From assembly GCA_946186185.1 (NCBI GenBank), contig CAMHMJ010000018.1:1-64000 (forward strand): a stretch of DNA of 64,000 nt, given 5' to 3'. A program made the position numbers and the translations under genes. Below, piece by piece: positions 43,767 through 51,758 of the stretch; the stretch's first letter is position 1, and each line of letters starts with the position of its first letter. Source of the DNA: an uncultured Treponema sp. GTDB taxonomy: Bacteria > Spirochaetota > Spirochaetia > Treponematales > Treponemataceae. The notes under the pieces were generated by a model. It ran no database searches and had not been told where the DNA came from. It saw nothing but the letters and a program-made list of their open reading frames with translations.

Positions 43767-45752
43767 CTACAACTGGCCCCTTATTCCGTGACGGTTGTGC
43801 CACTCAGAAAGGATTCCCCTCATCTCAGGATCCGGACGTTTATTCCTGTCTACCCGTTCCTGCACGGCTAGCCCGTCTTTTATCTCAATGCAGATTTTAT
43901 ACTGTCCGTCTTTTTCGGCATACACAATCGTAGACTCGTGCTTTTTTACCTTGTCTGCATAGCTTGCAACACAGTTATGCAGGCAGGTTCCGATTTCACA
44001 CAGCTGGTCACTGTTAACGGGCAGCCTGAACTTCAAGCCGTCAATTTCGTCTTCCAGTTTTTTCTGTTTTTCTGAATATCTGAATTTAATGTTCGGATTA
44101 CACACCTTGTAGCTGATATTGGAAAGTGCATCGTGATTAAATTCCGTAAACCCCTGATAAATAATATCCTTTCGAAGAGCCTCTGGAATGTGCTTAAAAT
44201 AGTCCGTGAACATCATTATTCCGTCTCTGATATAAAACCGGGTGTCCACAATGTCATCATCAGGTTCAACTTCAGACCGTAAAAGAATGTTGAGAGTCGC
44301 AATTTCTGAACGGTGGGAAATACAGTATTTACTGAAAAAAACAAAGCTTGCCAAATCCGTATCCATTATCATCTCAATACTCTTCTTCGTCTCGAAAACC
44401 CGGTTGTAAAGATTCAGGTCCTTAAAGCCACACTTCTTCAGACGCATGTATGCCAGAATAACATCCGGCTGAACGGAAAAATACTTACGGAGAATTCTGT
44501 AGCCGCGTATATGATTTTTTTCGAAGAAGTGATTCAAAACCCTGGAATCGTTCCTCTTATATTTAAACCTTCCCTTTGCATCTTCGTATTCCGATGAAAA
44601 AATCACGGAACAGAGATTCGGTTCAAAAGGAAGCTTTGTGATTCTGAGCATTTCTTCAAGATAATTTTCAGGAAAACCTACCCGAAAGCCCCAGTACACA
44701 TGCCTATATGAATCATAGTTATCTAAGAGATCCGCATTCCACTGCTTATAAAACTCATCTTCTTCTCTTCGATAAACGAAAGAAGAAACTCTGATTCCAG
44801 TAAACGCGTCCGCAATTTCCAGCAGCTTCTGGTGAGCCTCTTTTAGAATTCCCCTTGGAAGATGAAGCCATTCCTGATCAGAAAGAAAAACACATGCTTC
44901 TCTATAAATTCTGCCTGACGTTGTGTTTTTTTTCTTACGATCATTGAATAAATCGTGGTCATATTTGTAAACTCTAAACCAGTTTACAGGCTTTCCGCTC
45001 ACCCTTTTTTCCCCACAAAATGAGAAGGGAATAACTTCCGTGTAGAAATCACCGTTTTTTACATCAAAAACCATGGTCTGTTCAAGAAAAACCGGCGCTT
45101 CCTGTCCCGATTTTCCCAAAGCTTTAGGTTTATTCTGCATTTCATGGAGAAAGCCGGAATTGTACAAATGCCTGGAACTCCTGCTGCTCTTTGAACTCTT
45201 CGAATAGGTAAAATCCAGCTGAGTTGCTTCATCTTTGTCCACAATTTCAGGAGCCAGATCCGAAAAATCATCATTCCGAAAAAATTTGAAGAAGGAGATT
45301 TTTACCAGAAAATTTTCTTTATCACTTTCCAGTTTTGCGCCAAAATAATCCAGGCTGATTTTATTTGAATCAGTTGCTCTGGACTTATTGAAATTAAATT
45401 TTCCAATCCCGTACCTGAAATCCATAAATTCCTTCATCTCAGAGGGACTTAAATCTTCGAGGACCATTTCATCCTCTGTATACGGCAAATTTTCAAACTC
45501 TGGCTTTTCAGGATAGACAGACTCTTCAAGATATTCGGCAAGCTGAAGCTTATGGTCATTAAATTTCTTAAGAAGTTCAGGAAGCTCAGCTGCTTCAGGA
45601 ATCGAATTCCAGTCGCCTTCGGTAAAATCATAGACGGTGGTTTTCTCTTCAAAGGGACTTTTCAACCTGAAGGGAACCGGTTGTTTTTCAACCGCGGATT
45701 TTTCAAATTCAGCAGAACCTGGCTTTCTATAAAAAAATACTGCTTCACTCAT
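43767..45752 (-). CDS. PcfJ-like protein
   Basis: The 661-residue soluble protein ends in a PcfJ-type domain: RLPVNSDQLCEIGTCLHNCV continuing ASYADKV, with the conserved HNCV core. PcfJ proteins come from conjugative plasmids and phages and have no proven activity. The N-terminal 500 residues are charged and unrecognised. It lies 21 nt after the FliG-like gene and is likely its operon partner, an odd pairing with no obvious link to conjugation here. Confidence 0.75.
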   Translation of the reverse strand: MSEAVFFYRKPGSAEFEKSAVEKQPVPFRLKSPFEEKTTVYDFTEGDWNSIPEAAELPELLKKFNDHKLQLAEYLEESVYPEKPEFENLPYTEDEMVLEDLSPSEMKEFMDFRYGIGKFNFNKSRATDSNKISLDYFGAKLESDKENFLVKISFFKFFRNDDFSDLAPEIVDKDEATQLDFTYSKSSKSSRSSRHLYNSGFLHEMQNKPKALGKSGQEAPVFLEQTMVFDVKNGDFYTEVIPFSFCGEKRVSGKPVNWFRVYKYDHDLFNDRKKKNTTSGRIYREACVFLSDQEWLHLPRGILKEAHQKLLEIADAFTGIRVSSFVYRREEDEFYKQWNADLLDNYDSYRHVYWGFRVGFPENYLEEMLRITKLPFEPNLCSVIFSSEYEDAKGRFKYKRNDSRVLNHFFEKNHIRGYRILRKYFSVQPDVILAYMRLKKCGFKDLNLYNRVFETKKSIEMIMDTDLASFVFFSKYCISHRSEIATLNILLRSEVEPDDDIVDTRFYIRDGIMMFTDYFKHIPEALRKDIIYQGFTEFNHDALSNISYKVCNPNIKFRYSEKQKKLEDEIDGLKFRLPVNSDQLCEIGTCLHNCVASYADKVKKHESTIVYAEKDGQYKICIEIKDGLAVQERVDRNKRPDPEMRGILSEWHNRHGIRGQL

Positions 45753-45773
45753 ACACAGACCCCGGATAATTTC

Positions 45774-46541
45774 CTAAACTATTTTGTCAGTGTAAAAAGG
45801 CAGATTTCCTGCACAACAGACTATAATTTCTCCCGCATCTTCAAGGCGTCTCATTATTGAAATAACGGTTTCTGCCGCTCTAAGAAAGTCTTCCCGCAAA
45901 ACAGGTCCCATAAATTCCATGTCTTCCAGAATCATAGCACCGGCACGCTTAGACATATTATGAAAAATCTTTTCTCTAACCGCGTCAGAACTTCCCTTCA
46001 GAGCAAGGGCTATAGTCTGGCTGTCAACCTCCCGAAGAATTTTCTGAATTGACCGGTCATCAAGCATGGTCAGGATTTCTGTTGAAACAACACTGTACTC
46101 AAGATTCATGGCCAGAAGGGGATTTTTTTTGTAGAAATCATCCCGGTCTTCCTTTGAAAGTGAAAGATAGTAAACATCCTGACCGTCTAAAATTTCTAAA
46201 GAAACAGCCCTTCCAAAATACTTTGAGTTTTTAAGAATCTTTCCGGCTGCACTCATAACCTCCGGGCTGTCATTTTTTTTCTGAGACGAAGTATCCAGTC
46301 GCTGCTGAACCAGTTCCCGAACTTCAGAAGGCATTTTTTCCAGCGCAGCTTTTCTTCGGTCTTCCGGAAGAAAGTAAACCATATCTGCCAGATCCTGCAT
46401 AAAACCGCCTGAAAGGTAGTCTTCAATTATATCCATAGATTTTTTATTTGCTGAATCAAAGCGTTCTTTTATCTGTACCTGCTGAGTTTTAAGAGATTCA
46501 AGAAATTCCTTGCTTTCTATAATCTGGGTTTTCTTTTTCAT
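45774..46541 (-). CDS. FliG-like flagellar switch paralogue
   Basis: The 255-residue protein matches the FliG C-terminal half: LTMLDDRSIQKILREVDSQT, LALKGSSDAVREKIFHNMSK and AGAMILEDMEFMG...RRLEDAGEIIV. FliG is the rotor protein that couples ion flow to rotation. Here the N-terminal FliF-binding domain is reduced to about 70 charged residues, so this is not the main FliG. Spirochaetes are known to carry more than one FliG. I start at 46541 because GGAGG lies 6 nt upstream; an in-frame ATG at 46562 overlaps that site. It probably forms an operon with the PcfJ-like gene. Confidence 0.82.
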   Translation of the reverse strand: MKKKTQIIESKEFLESLKTQQVQIKERFDSANKKSMDIIEDYLSGGFMQDLADMVYFLPEDRRKAALEKMPSEVRELVQQRLDTSSQKKNDSPEVMSAAGKILKNSKYFGRAVSLEILDGQDVYYLSLSKEDRDDFYKKNPLLAMNLEYSVVSTEILTMLDDRSIQKILREVDSQTIALALKGSSDAVREKIFHNMSKRAGAMILEDMEFMGPVLREDFLRAAETVISIMRRLEDAGEIIVCCAGNLPFYTDKIV

Positions 46542-46668
46542 ACGCAGCCTCCGGTTACACAATATAGTTCAAATTTTCAATACGTAAAGGGCGAAGATTA
46601 AATCTACATAAGTTTATTAAAAAGTGGCAGACGACCGCGGCCTGCAGAAGCAAAACCGCGCACTCAGC

Positions 46669-47904
46669 CTAGCAGAGTTCGTCGGCCAGAGAGCGGAGTT
46701 CCTGAAGGTTTGCTTCCGTTGGTGTGATTTTTACGGAAACCTTTGTCTGGCAGAAAGAAATGTCCTTTCCCCCTTCCAGCAAGGAAACCATTCCCTTTAC
46801 CGCAGAAGGAGCCCAGCTTCCGTTCTCAATAAAACCGATTTTTCTGTTCTGGTAATTCCGTTCGGTAAGATGATCGATAAACTCCTTCATCTTCGGGAAA
46901 ACGCCGCCGTTATAGGTTGTGGTTGCAAGAACGATTTTTCCATAGCGGAAAGCGTCCTCAACACATTCGTAGATATCTTCCCGGGCCAGGTCGTTCAGTA
47001 CAACCTTCGGACAGCCCTTCTCTATCAGAATTTCAGCCAGCTTTTCAGCCAGAAGCTTTGTGTGCCCGTAAACCGAGGTATAGAAAATTGCAACGCCGTC
47101 GCTTTCAACGCCATAGCTGGACCAGATATTATATTTCTTAAGATAGTAGGAAATGCTTTCGAAGCCGTTTTCACCCTTGGAAGCCCCGGCCCCCTCTCCA
47201 TCAGCCGCACCTTTCATCGGAAGAAGGGGTCCGTGGAGTGCACAGATTTTCTGAATGTCCAGAGAACCAGCCTTCTTCAAAAGCTCCTGAACCGCATTTC
47301 CAAATTTTCCGACGATTCCAAAGTAGTATCGTCTGGCTTCGCAGGCCCAGCCTTCCGGGTCATCGTAATCAATGGCACCGAACTTTCCAAAGGCATCCGC
47401 GCTGAACAGCACTTGTTCTTTTTCATCGAAGGTCATAACAACTTCCGGCCAGTGAACATTGGGAGCCGCAATAAAACGCAGAAGACGCTTTCCGGTTTCA
47501 CCACCCAGATCAAGCACAAAGCCGTCGGAAATCACAACCTGCTTCTCCGGGAAAACCGTTCCAAAAAGGTTTTTCATGATGTTGAACGCCATCTTTGACG
47601 CAACAATTTTTGCCTGAGGATATTTCTGGGAAAACAGCATTATATTTGCCGAATGATCCATTTCCATGTGCTGAACCACCAGGTAATCCGGAGCAGACCG
47701 CCCCTTCTCCTTAAGCACCGCCTCGATATTGTCTATCCATTCCTTTCCAAAGGCGGCATCCACAGAATCCATTACGGCGATTTTATCACTCAAAATCAGA
47801 TAAGAATTGTACGCCATTCCGTTGGGCACATCAAACTGCCCTTCAAACAAGTCAATATTATGGTCATTTACTCCAACATAAAAAATCGAATCAGAAATTT
47901 TCAC
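46669..47904 (-). CDS. Flavodiiron protein (A-type flavoprotein, oxygen/NO reductase)
   Basis: The 411-residue protein has a metallo-beta-lactamase-like diiron domain with HMEMDHSAN, APNVHWPEVV and FSADAFG, and a C-terminal flavodoxin domain (VAIFYTSVYGHTKLLAEKL). It reduces oxygen or nitric oxide with electrons from rubredoxin. Met replaces the more usual residue inside HxExDH spacing without loss of ligands. A Gly/Ala/Glu-rich insert (about residues 233-250) separates the two domains. With rubrerythrin it makes up the oxygen defence seen here. Confidence 0.93.
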   Translation of the reverse strand: MKISDSIFYVGVNDHNIDLFEGQFDVPNGMAYNSYLILSDKIAVMDSVDAAFGKEWIDNIEAVLKEKGRSAPDYLVVQHMEMDHSANIMLFSQKYPQAKIVASKMAFNIMKNLFGTVFPEKQVVISDGFVLDLGGETGKRLLRFIAAPNVHWPEVVMTFDEKEQVLFSADAFGKFGAIDYDDPEGWACEARRYYFGIVGKFGNAVQELLKKAGSLDIQKICALHGPLLPMKGAADGEGAGASKGENGFESISYYLKKYNIWSSYGVESDGVAIFYTSVYGHTKLLAEKLAEILIEKGCPKVVLNDLAREDIYECVEDAFRYGKIVLATTTYNGGVFPKMKEFIDHLTERNYQNRKIGFIENGSWAPSAVKGMVSLLEGGKDISFCQTKVSVKITPTEANLQELRSLADELC

Positions 47905-48051
47905 CCCAGTCCTCCATTTATCAATGAAAATATTTTAACACAGAAAACCGCGGTTGTAAAAAAAACTTCTCTGGTTTCTGCCGATAAATAAGTCACCGGG
48001 AATAAGTCACCGGGAAGCCATGTATTTTTGAGAAGTAAAAATCCGCCGAAT

Positions 48052-48231
48052 CTACAGTTCCAGTTCCTTTTCGTGCATCTCCTTCATATTCTGCAATGCA
48101 TCTTCGTAGCCGGTAAGAGCTGCAAAGGGAAGAAATATTTTTGCCCGCTGAGAAAGGGGCATCCGATCCTTCAGGGAAGTATCATTCCATTCGTGATTTA
48201 TAATGTCTGCATACTGATTTTCCGTGTTCAT
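48052..48231 (-). CDS. Small conserved protein linked to Y-family polymerase (YolD-like context)
   Basis: The 59-residue protein contains MPLSQRAKIFLPFAALTGYE, a version of the FAPFAALTGYD signature of small proteins encoded next to dinB/umuC-type polymerase genes in Firmicutes. It lies 40 nt downstream of the polymerase gene with its own GAGG. It probably interacts with or regulates the polymerase; no activity is known. The start at 48231 is chosen by the ribosome site. Confidence 0.7.
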   Translation of the reverse strand: MNTENQYADIINHEWNDTSLKDRMPLSQRAKIFLPFAALTGYEDALQNMKEMHEKELEL

Positions 48232-48271
48232 AATACCTCGCACCCGCCTTCATAACTCATGCCTTGCAATT

Positions 48272-49720
48272 TCATGCCTTATGACCGCCTATCTGTTCGT
48301 TTCTGTCCCGGGTTGTAGCCCCTTCTTCCAGGTTCGTTCCCTTCAGAATGGCGTTTTTTCCGAACCTGCGGATTATCTCAAGCCGCGCTTTCTGAAGGCT
48401 GTCCTCCTTCTGCCGCTTCTGACCGCCGTCACCGCCTTCTTCCGCGTCCAGTTCATCAAAAAGCCCAGCCTGCCGTTCACTTATCGGAATTGTGTTGTTG
48501 GCACAAATATTTATACGGCGCACCAGCCACCCTCTGTTGGTAATCCGCTCAAAGAGGGAAACGAAGCCCTCCACAATTGCTCTGGAAGAATTGGTTTCCG
48601 TTCCAAAGGCAAAGCTTCCGTGAGCCGGTTTTGGAACCGCCCGCCCGTAATAGTCAATGACGATATCCCCGGATATATCCCCGGAAGCCTCTTCTCCATT
48701 GCCCCTTCCAGCGGAAAAGCCCGGCAGATTCAGGGTTTCAACATCGTATCCCACCTGAAGGGTGATGGAGCTGCACACAAGTCCCTTTTTGAACAGGTCC
48801 AGGGCCAGAAGCTCCGCCATTTCCCGCACAATAATTTTTGCTTTTTCATAGGTGTAGGGCTCATGCAGAACCTGCCCGCTTCCCAGACTTTTTGTTTCCG
48901 ATTTGTACCCCTTAATGTCCTTCATGCCCACGCTTTCAATTCCCCAGGCGTGGTCAATCAGAATTTCCGCATCGATTCCAAATTCCTTGTACAGAAGCTT
49001 TGGATTATTCAGGGAAGTGCGGGCAATATCCCCCATAGTGCGGATGAAGTATTTTTCAAGACGGCGGGCCGTTCCATTCCCTATCCGCCAGAAATCCGTA
49101 ATGGGCTGATGATTCCAGAGCTGCCGCCGGTAACTCATAACATCCAGTTCCGCAATGCGAACGCCGTCCTTGTCCGCCGGAATGTGCTTTGCCACAATAT
49201 CCATGGCAATTTTGCAGAGATACAGGTTGGGCGCAATCCCCGCCGTGGCAGTAATTCCCGTTTCTGAAAGCACATCATGAATAACCCGGGTCACCAGATC
49301 CCGGGCAGACAGATTATAAAAACTCAGGTAGCTGGTGGCATCAATAAAAACTTCGTCAATGGAATAAACATGAATGTCTTCCGGCGCAAAATATTTTAAG
49401 TACACATTGTAAATTCTGGTTGAGTACTGAATGTAGAGCGCCATTCGGGGAGGAGCCACAATGTATTCCAGCTCCTTTCCCGTCAGCCGTTTTATTTCCC
49501 GGGCCTTTGCTTCAACCTCGAAAAGCCGGCTCCGTCCGCTTAACCCGTAGGCCTTCAGCGCAGGAGTCACCGCAAGACAGATGGTTTTACTGGTCCGGCT
49601 CTTGTCCGCCACCACCAGCTTTGTGGTCAGCGGATCAAGACACCGCTCCCTGCATTCTACAGAGGCGTAAAAGGATTTTAAATCAATCGCAATATAGGTC
49701 TTCATCGTCTTCGTCATCAT
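48272..49720 (-). CDS. dinB: Y-family translesion DNA polymerase (DinB/UmuC type)
   Basis: The protein begins near MKTYIAIDLKSFYASVECRE, with the first catalytic Asp and the steric-gate region, and has the palm motif YSIDEVFIDAT. It ends RNEQIGGHKA. It would copy past DNA damage. At 482 residues it is longer than DinB (about 350) and nearer UmuC-type; a Gly/Glu/Ser insert sits near 340-362. ATG 49720 and ATG 49705 are both in frame without a clear ribosome site, and the second matches relatives better. The start overlaps the acidic protein's gene by 38 bp. Confidence 0.92.
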   Translation of the reverse strand: MMTKTMKTYIAIDLKSFYASVECRERCLDPLTTKLVVADKSRTSKTICLAVTPALKAYGLSGRSRLFEVEAKAREIKRLTGKELEYIVAPPRMALYIQYSTRIYNVYLKYFAPEDIHVYSIDEVFIDATSYLSFYNLSARDLVTRVIHDVLSETGITATAGIAPNLYLCKIAMDIVAKHIPADKDGVRIAELDVMSYRRQLWNHQPITDFWRIGNGTARRLEKYFIRTMGDIARTSLNNPKLLYKEFGIDAEILIDHAWGIESVGMKDIKGYKSETKSLGSGQVLHEPYTYEKAKIIVREMAELLALDLFKKGLVCSSITLQVGYDVETLNLPGFSAGRGNGEEASGDISGDIVIDYYGRAVPKPAHGSFAFGTETNSSRAIVEGFVSLFERITNRGWLVRRINICANNTIPISERQAGLFDELDAEEGGDGGQKRQKEDSLQKARLEIIRRFGKNAILKGTNLEEGATTRDRNEQIGGHKA

Positions 49721-50102
49721 CGTCTAGCTGGGAATGATAGCTTGCATAGTCCCGGGCCATATCGTCAGAGAAATAGTCCCTGTCTCCACGCGCCGCCGCT
49801 GTTTCATAGTCAGGATAGTCTTCATCGGGGTAATCATCCTCACACACGTAGTCGTCATCCCGGTCTTCGTCAAAATCGTCGTAGTCATCGGGATCGTCGT
49901 AATACTCTAAGCGGCCCCTGCCCGGTCCCGCAAAATCATCGCAGGCATCATCGTAGCCGTCGTCATAAGCCGAATTGTAAGCGTGACCGTCTGCCCCCAG
50001 ACCGCCCCCGGGCCTTCTTAAAGTGCCATCCTTTGGCCGAGAACTTCCCCGGACAAAAATGCATACAATTATTATGAAAACAATAACACAAAACAGAATC
50101 AT
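49683..50102 (-). CDS. Single-pass membrane protein with an aspartate-rich tail
   Basis: The 139-residue protein has one N-terminal membrane segment (MILFCVIVFIIIVCIFV) and then an extremely acidic tail with runs such as YDDPDDYDDFDEDRDDDY and LDDDDEDDEDLYCD. No family is recognised. The tail's end is encoded over the start of the polymerase gene. A GGGGG site lies 5 nt before the ATG. The acidic tail may bind metal or basic proteins; that is speculation. Confidence 0.6.
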   Translation of the reverse strand: MILFCVIVFIIIVCIFVRGSSRPKDGTLRRPGGGLGADGHAYNSAYDDGYDDACDDFAGPGRGRLEYYDDPDDYDDFDEDRDDDYVCEDDYPDEDYPDYETAAARGDRDYFSDDMARDYASYHSQLDDDDEDDEDLYCD

Positions 50103-50191
50103 AACTACCCCCTGTGAAAGACCGCATGCGGCCTATATTGTATAGAAAAAAGTTAGTACTCCTAAAAGATACCTGATATTATACCACATAT

Positions 50192-50302
50192 GGGTGACAA
50201 AAATCGTCACTTTTGACATTGCCGTCGCAAATATTGTCGAATACTGTCGCATATATCTTCAAAAAAAGCCAACTACTCAAATTATGAATTTGATGGTATA
50301 AT
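50192..50302 (+). promoter_or_regulatory. Promoter region with short repeats before the HTH gene
   Basis: TATAAT lies at 50297-50302. Upstream are GTGAC/GTCAC inverted across 7 nt (50192-50208) and three spaced TGTCG/CGTCG-AATA units (about 50220-50255). These may be operators of the downstream HTH protein. The -35 box is weak. Confidence 0.35.
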
Positions 50303-50355
50303 TAACTTAAATAAATGGAGGTTTCTTAACCGGAGTTTCATCAGGAGATTAGTTC

Positions 50356-50982
50356 ATGCCACACATCAAAATTACAGACGCCAACTTTTTAGAATGCCTA
50401 GAAGACGACGACAATTTCTTTGAATGCCTTGAATTCTGGATTTCAAAATACGCAAAGCCTTCCGTTTACTCCATAACAGCTAAATCCCTTTATGCTGAAG
50501 AACCCAAGCACAGCTATAATGCAGGCCCTGTTCTCTACTGCGGCGTGCCAGGTCAGGAAGACAAGGAAGATTTCAAAAGATACGACAAATATGAAGCCCT
50601 CAAGGAAAAACTTTCCCAGGAAAAACACTGTCTTAAGGATGAAATAGCAACTCTGATGAAAGCAAAACATATAACAAAAGCCTCTGACGTTTATAAAACT
50701 GCTTGGATGAGTTGTGCCCTGTTCAAGAAAATAATGCGTAGTGATGAAAATTACATCCCGGATAAAGATACGGTTTTTAAGCTTTGCATTGCTTTACAGG
50801 TAACCCTTGATGAAGCAAATAAATTATTATCCTATGCGGGATACTGTTTTAATCCAAGCCAGAACAAAGATATAATTGTTAAAGATTTCATCGAGAATAA
50901 AAAATTTGATAAAAAGTCTCAGGAAGATATCGATAAACTTCTTTTTGAAACAAACGGAAAGGTGCTTTTTTCAAAAGAATAA
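50356..50982 (+). CDS. Helix-turn-helix domain protein
   Basis: The 208-residue protein has a C-terminal half resembling HTH modules of the form SDVYKTAWMSCALFKKIM, then IPDKDTVFKLCIALQV and LDEANKLLSYAGY. This module follows other domains in many Firmicutes proteins. The N-terminal 90 residues are unrecognised and carry DDDNFFECLEFWI. AGGAG lies 7 nt before the ATG. The second HTH gene follows 89 nt on. Confidence 0.65.
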   Translation: MPHIKITDANFLECLEDDDNFFECLEFWISKYAKPSVYSITAKSLYAEEPKHSYNAGPVLYCGVPGQEDKEDFKRYDKYEALKEKLSQEKHCLKDEIATLMKAKHITKASDVYKTAWMSCALFKKIMRSDENYIPDKDTVFKLCIALQVTLDEANKLLSYAGYCFNPSQNKDIIVKDFIENKKFDKKSQEDIDKLLFETNGKVLFSKE

Positions 50983-51071
50983 AAAAAATAAAAAGTTAAA
51001 CGCAGCGTTTAACTTTAAATCCAAAAAAGAATCTACACTTACCTTGAAAACGAAAAACGGAGGTAAGTGCT

Positions 51072-51332
51072 ATGAAACAATTTATTACAGAAAACAAGAT
51101 TATAATTCATCCTATGGTAAACCTTGAAAAAACAGGTCAGAACATCAAATTTTTACGGGAAGAAAAAGGCATGTCAGTACAGAAACTGGCGGATTTTATG
51201 GAATTTGAAGCGGTACAGGCAGTTTACAACTGGCAGAGCGGAAGAAGCTTACCGTCCATCGAAAACCTGAAAATCCTGAGCGAACTCTTTAACAAACCCA
51301 TGGAAGAAATCCTGGTTTTTGACACAATCTGA
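51072..51332 (+). CDS. Small XRE-family HTH transcriptional regulator
   Basis: The 86-residue protein is a single Cro/CI-type domain: GQNIKFLREEKGMSVQKLAD, then VQAVYNWQSGRSLPSIENLK. GGAGG lies about 8 nt before the ATG. It is probably a repressor or antitoxin-type regulator. Its target is not clear; the preceding HTH gene is a candidate. Confidence 0.82.
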   Translation: MKQFITENKIIIHPMVNLEKTGQNIKFLREEKGMSVQKLADFMEFEAVQAVYNWQSGRSLPSIENLKILSELFNKPMEEILVFDTI

Positions 51333-51461
51333 AACGAACCACAATTAAAATCGAGACAGAGAACCGCCATGCAGAACTCACGCCCTGCTGAGTGTGCGCT
51401 CCCTGCCAGATGAGCACCCGCCCTTTACCAAAGCACTTCACTGTTATAAAATGCTAGTAAA

Positions 51462-51534
51462 GGGGATGTAGCTCACCTGGTAGAGCAACAGGTTCGCAAT
51501 CTGTAGGTAGCCGGTTCAAGTCCGGTCATCTCCA
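51462..51534 (+). tRNA. tRNA-Ala (anticodon CGC)
   Basis: A 73-nt cloverleaf. Acceptor GGGGATG pairs with CATCTCC (one G-U). The D arm is GCTC/GAGC, the anticodon stem ACAGG/TCTGT has loop TTCGCAA giving anticodon CGC, and the T arm is GCCGG-TTCAAGT-CCGGT. The discriminator is A. CCA is not encoded. Its last 24 nt are repeated at 51704-51727 and, for 22 nt, at 55867-55888. Confidence 0.92.
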
Positions 51535-51589
51535 CTAAAACTTTACAAGTCTAATTGAAATTCCTAAATCAGTAATAATTATCTGGAAA

Positions 51590-51703
51590 ACCGGCTACCG
51601 GAGCGAACGCCGACCAGCGGGAGGATGAGGCGGCACGGATGCCGCCGGAAGTGAGCGTAGGCGCCCCGGCGTGAGCAGACAGGAGGTCTGCGACCAGAGG
51701 GGG
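51590..51703. repeat. GC-rich hairpin block between the tRNA and its duplicated 3' end
   Basis: The stretch contains GGCGGCA-CGGA-TGCCGCC and CAGAC-AGGAG-GTCTG hairpins within AGCGAACGCCGACC...GTGAGCGTAGGCG. It has no open frame of note and differs from the flanking AT-rich DNA. It looks like a dispersed spacer repeat or part of an integrated element's end. Confidence 0.5.
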
Positions 51704-51727
51704 CCGGTTCAAGTCCGGTCATCTCCA
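51704..51727 (+). repeat. Duplicated 3' end of tRNA-Ala (att-like, copy 2)
   Basis: These 24 nt match the last 24 nt of the tRNA gene (51511-51534) exactly, from CCGGTTCAAG to CATCTCCA. The 5' part of a tRNA is absent. Together with 55867-55888 it brackets the chemoreceptor, the GNAT remnant and the DUF4143 ATPase. Confidence 0.85.
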
Positions 51728-51758
51728 ATAGAGTTTTCACTAAAATTTAGTTGAACTG

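Noticed and set aside
46624..49267. Long plus-strand frames opposite the flavodiiron and polymerase genes (46624-47598 and 48224-49267)
   Set aside because: Both are exact antisense shadows of recognised enzymes, without ribosome sites.
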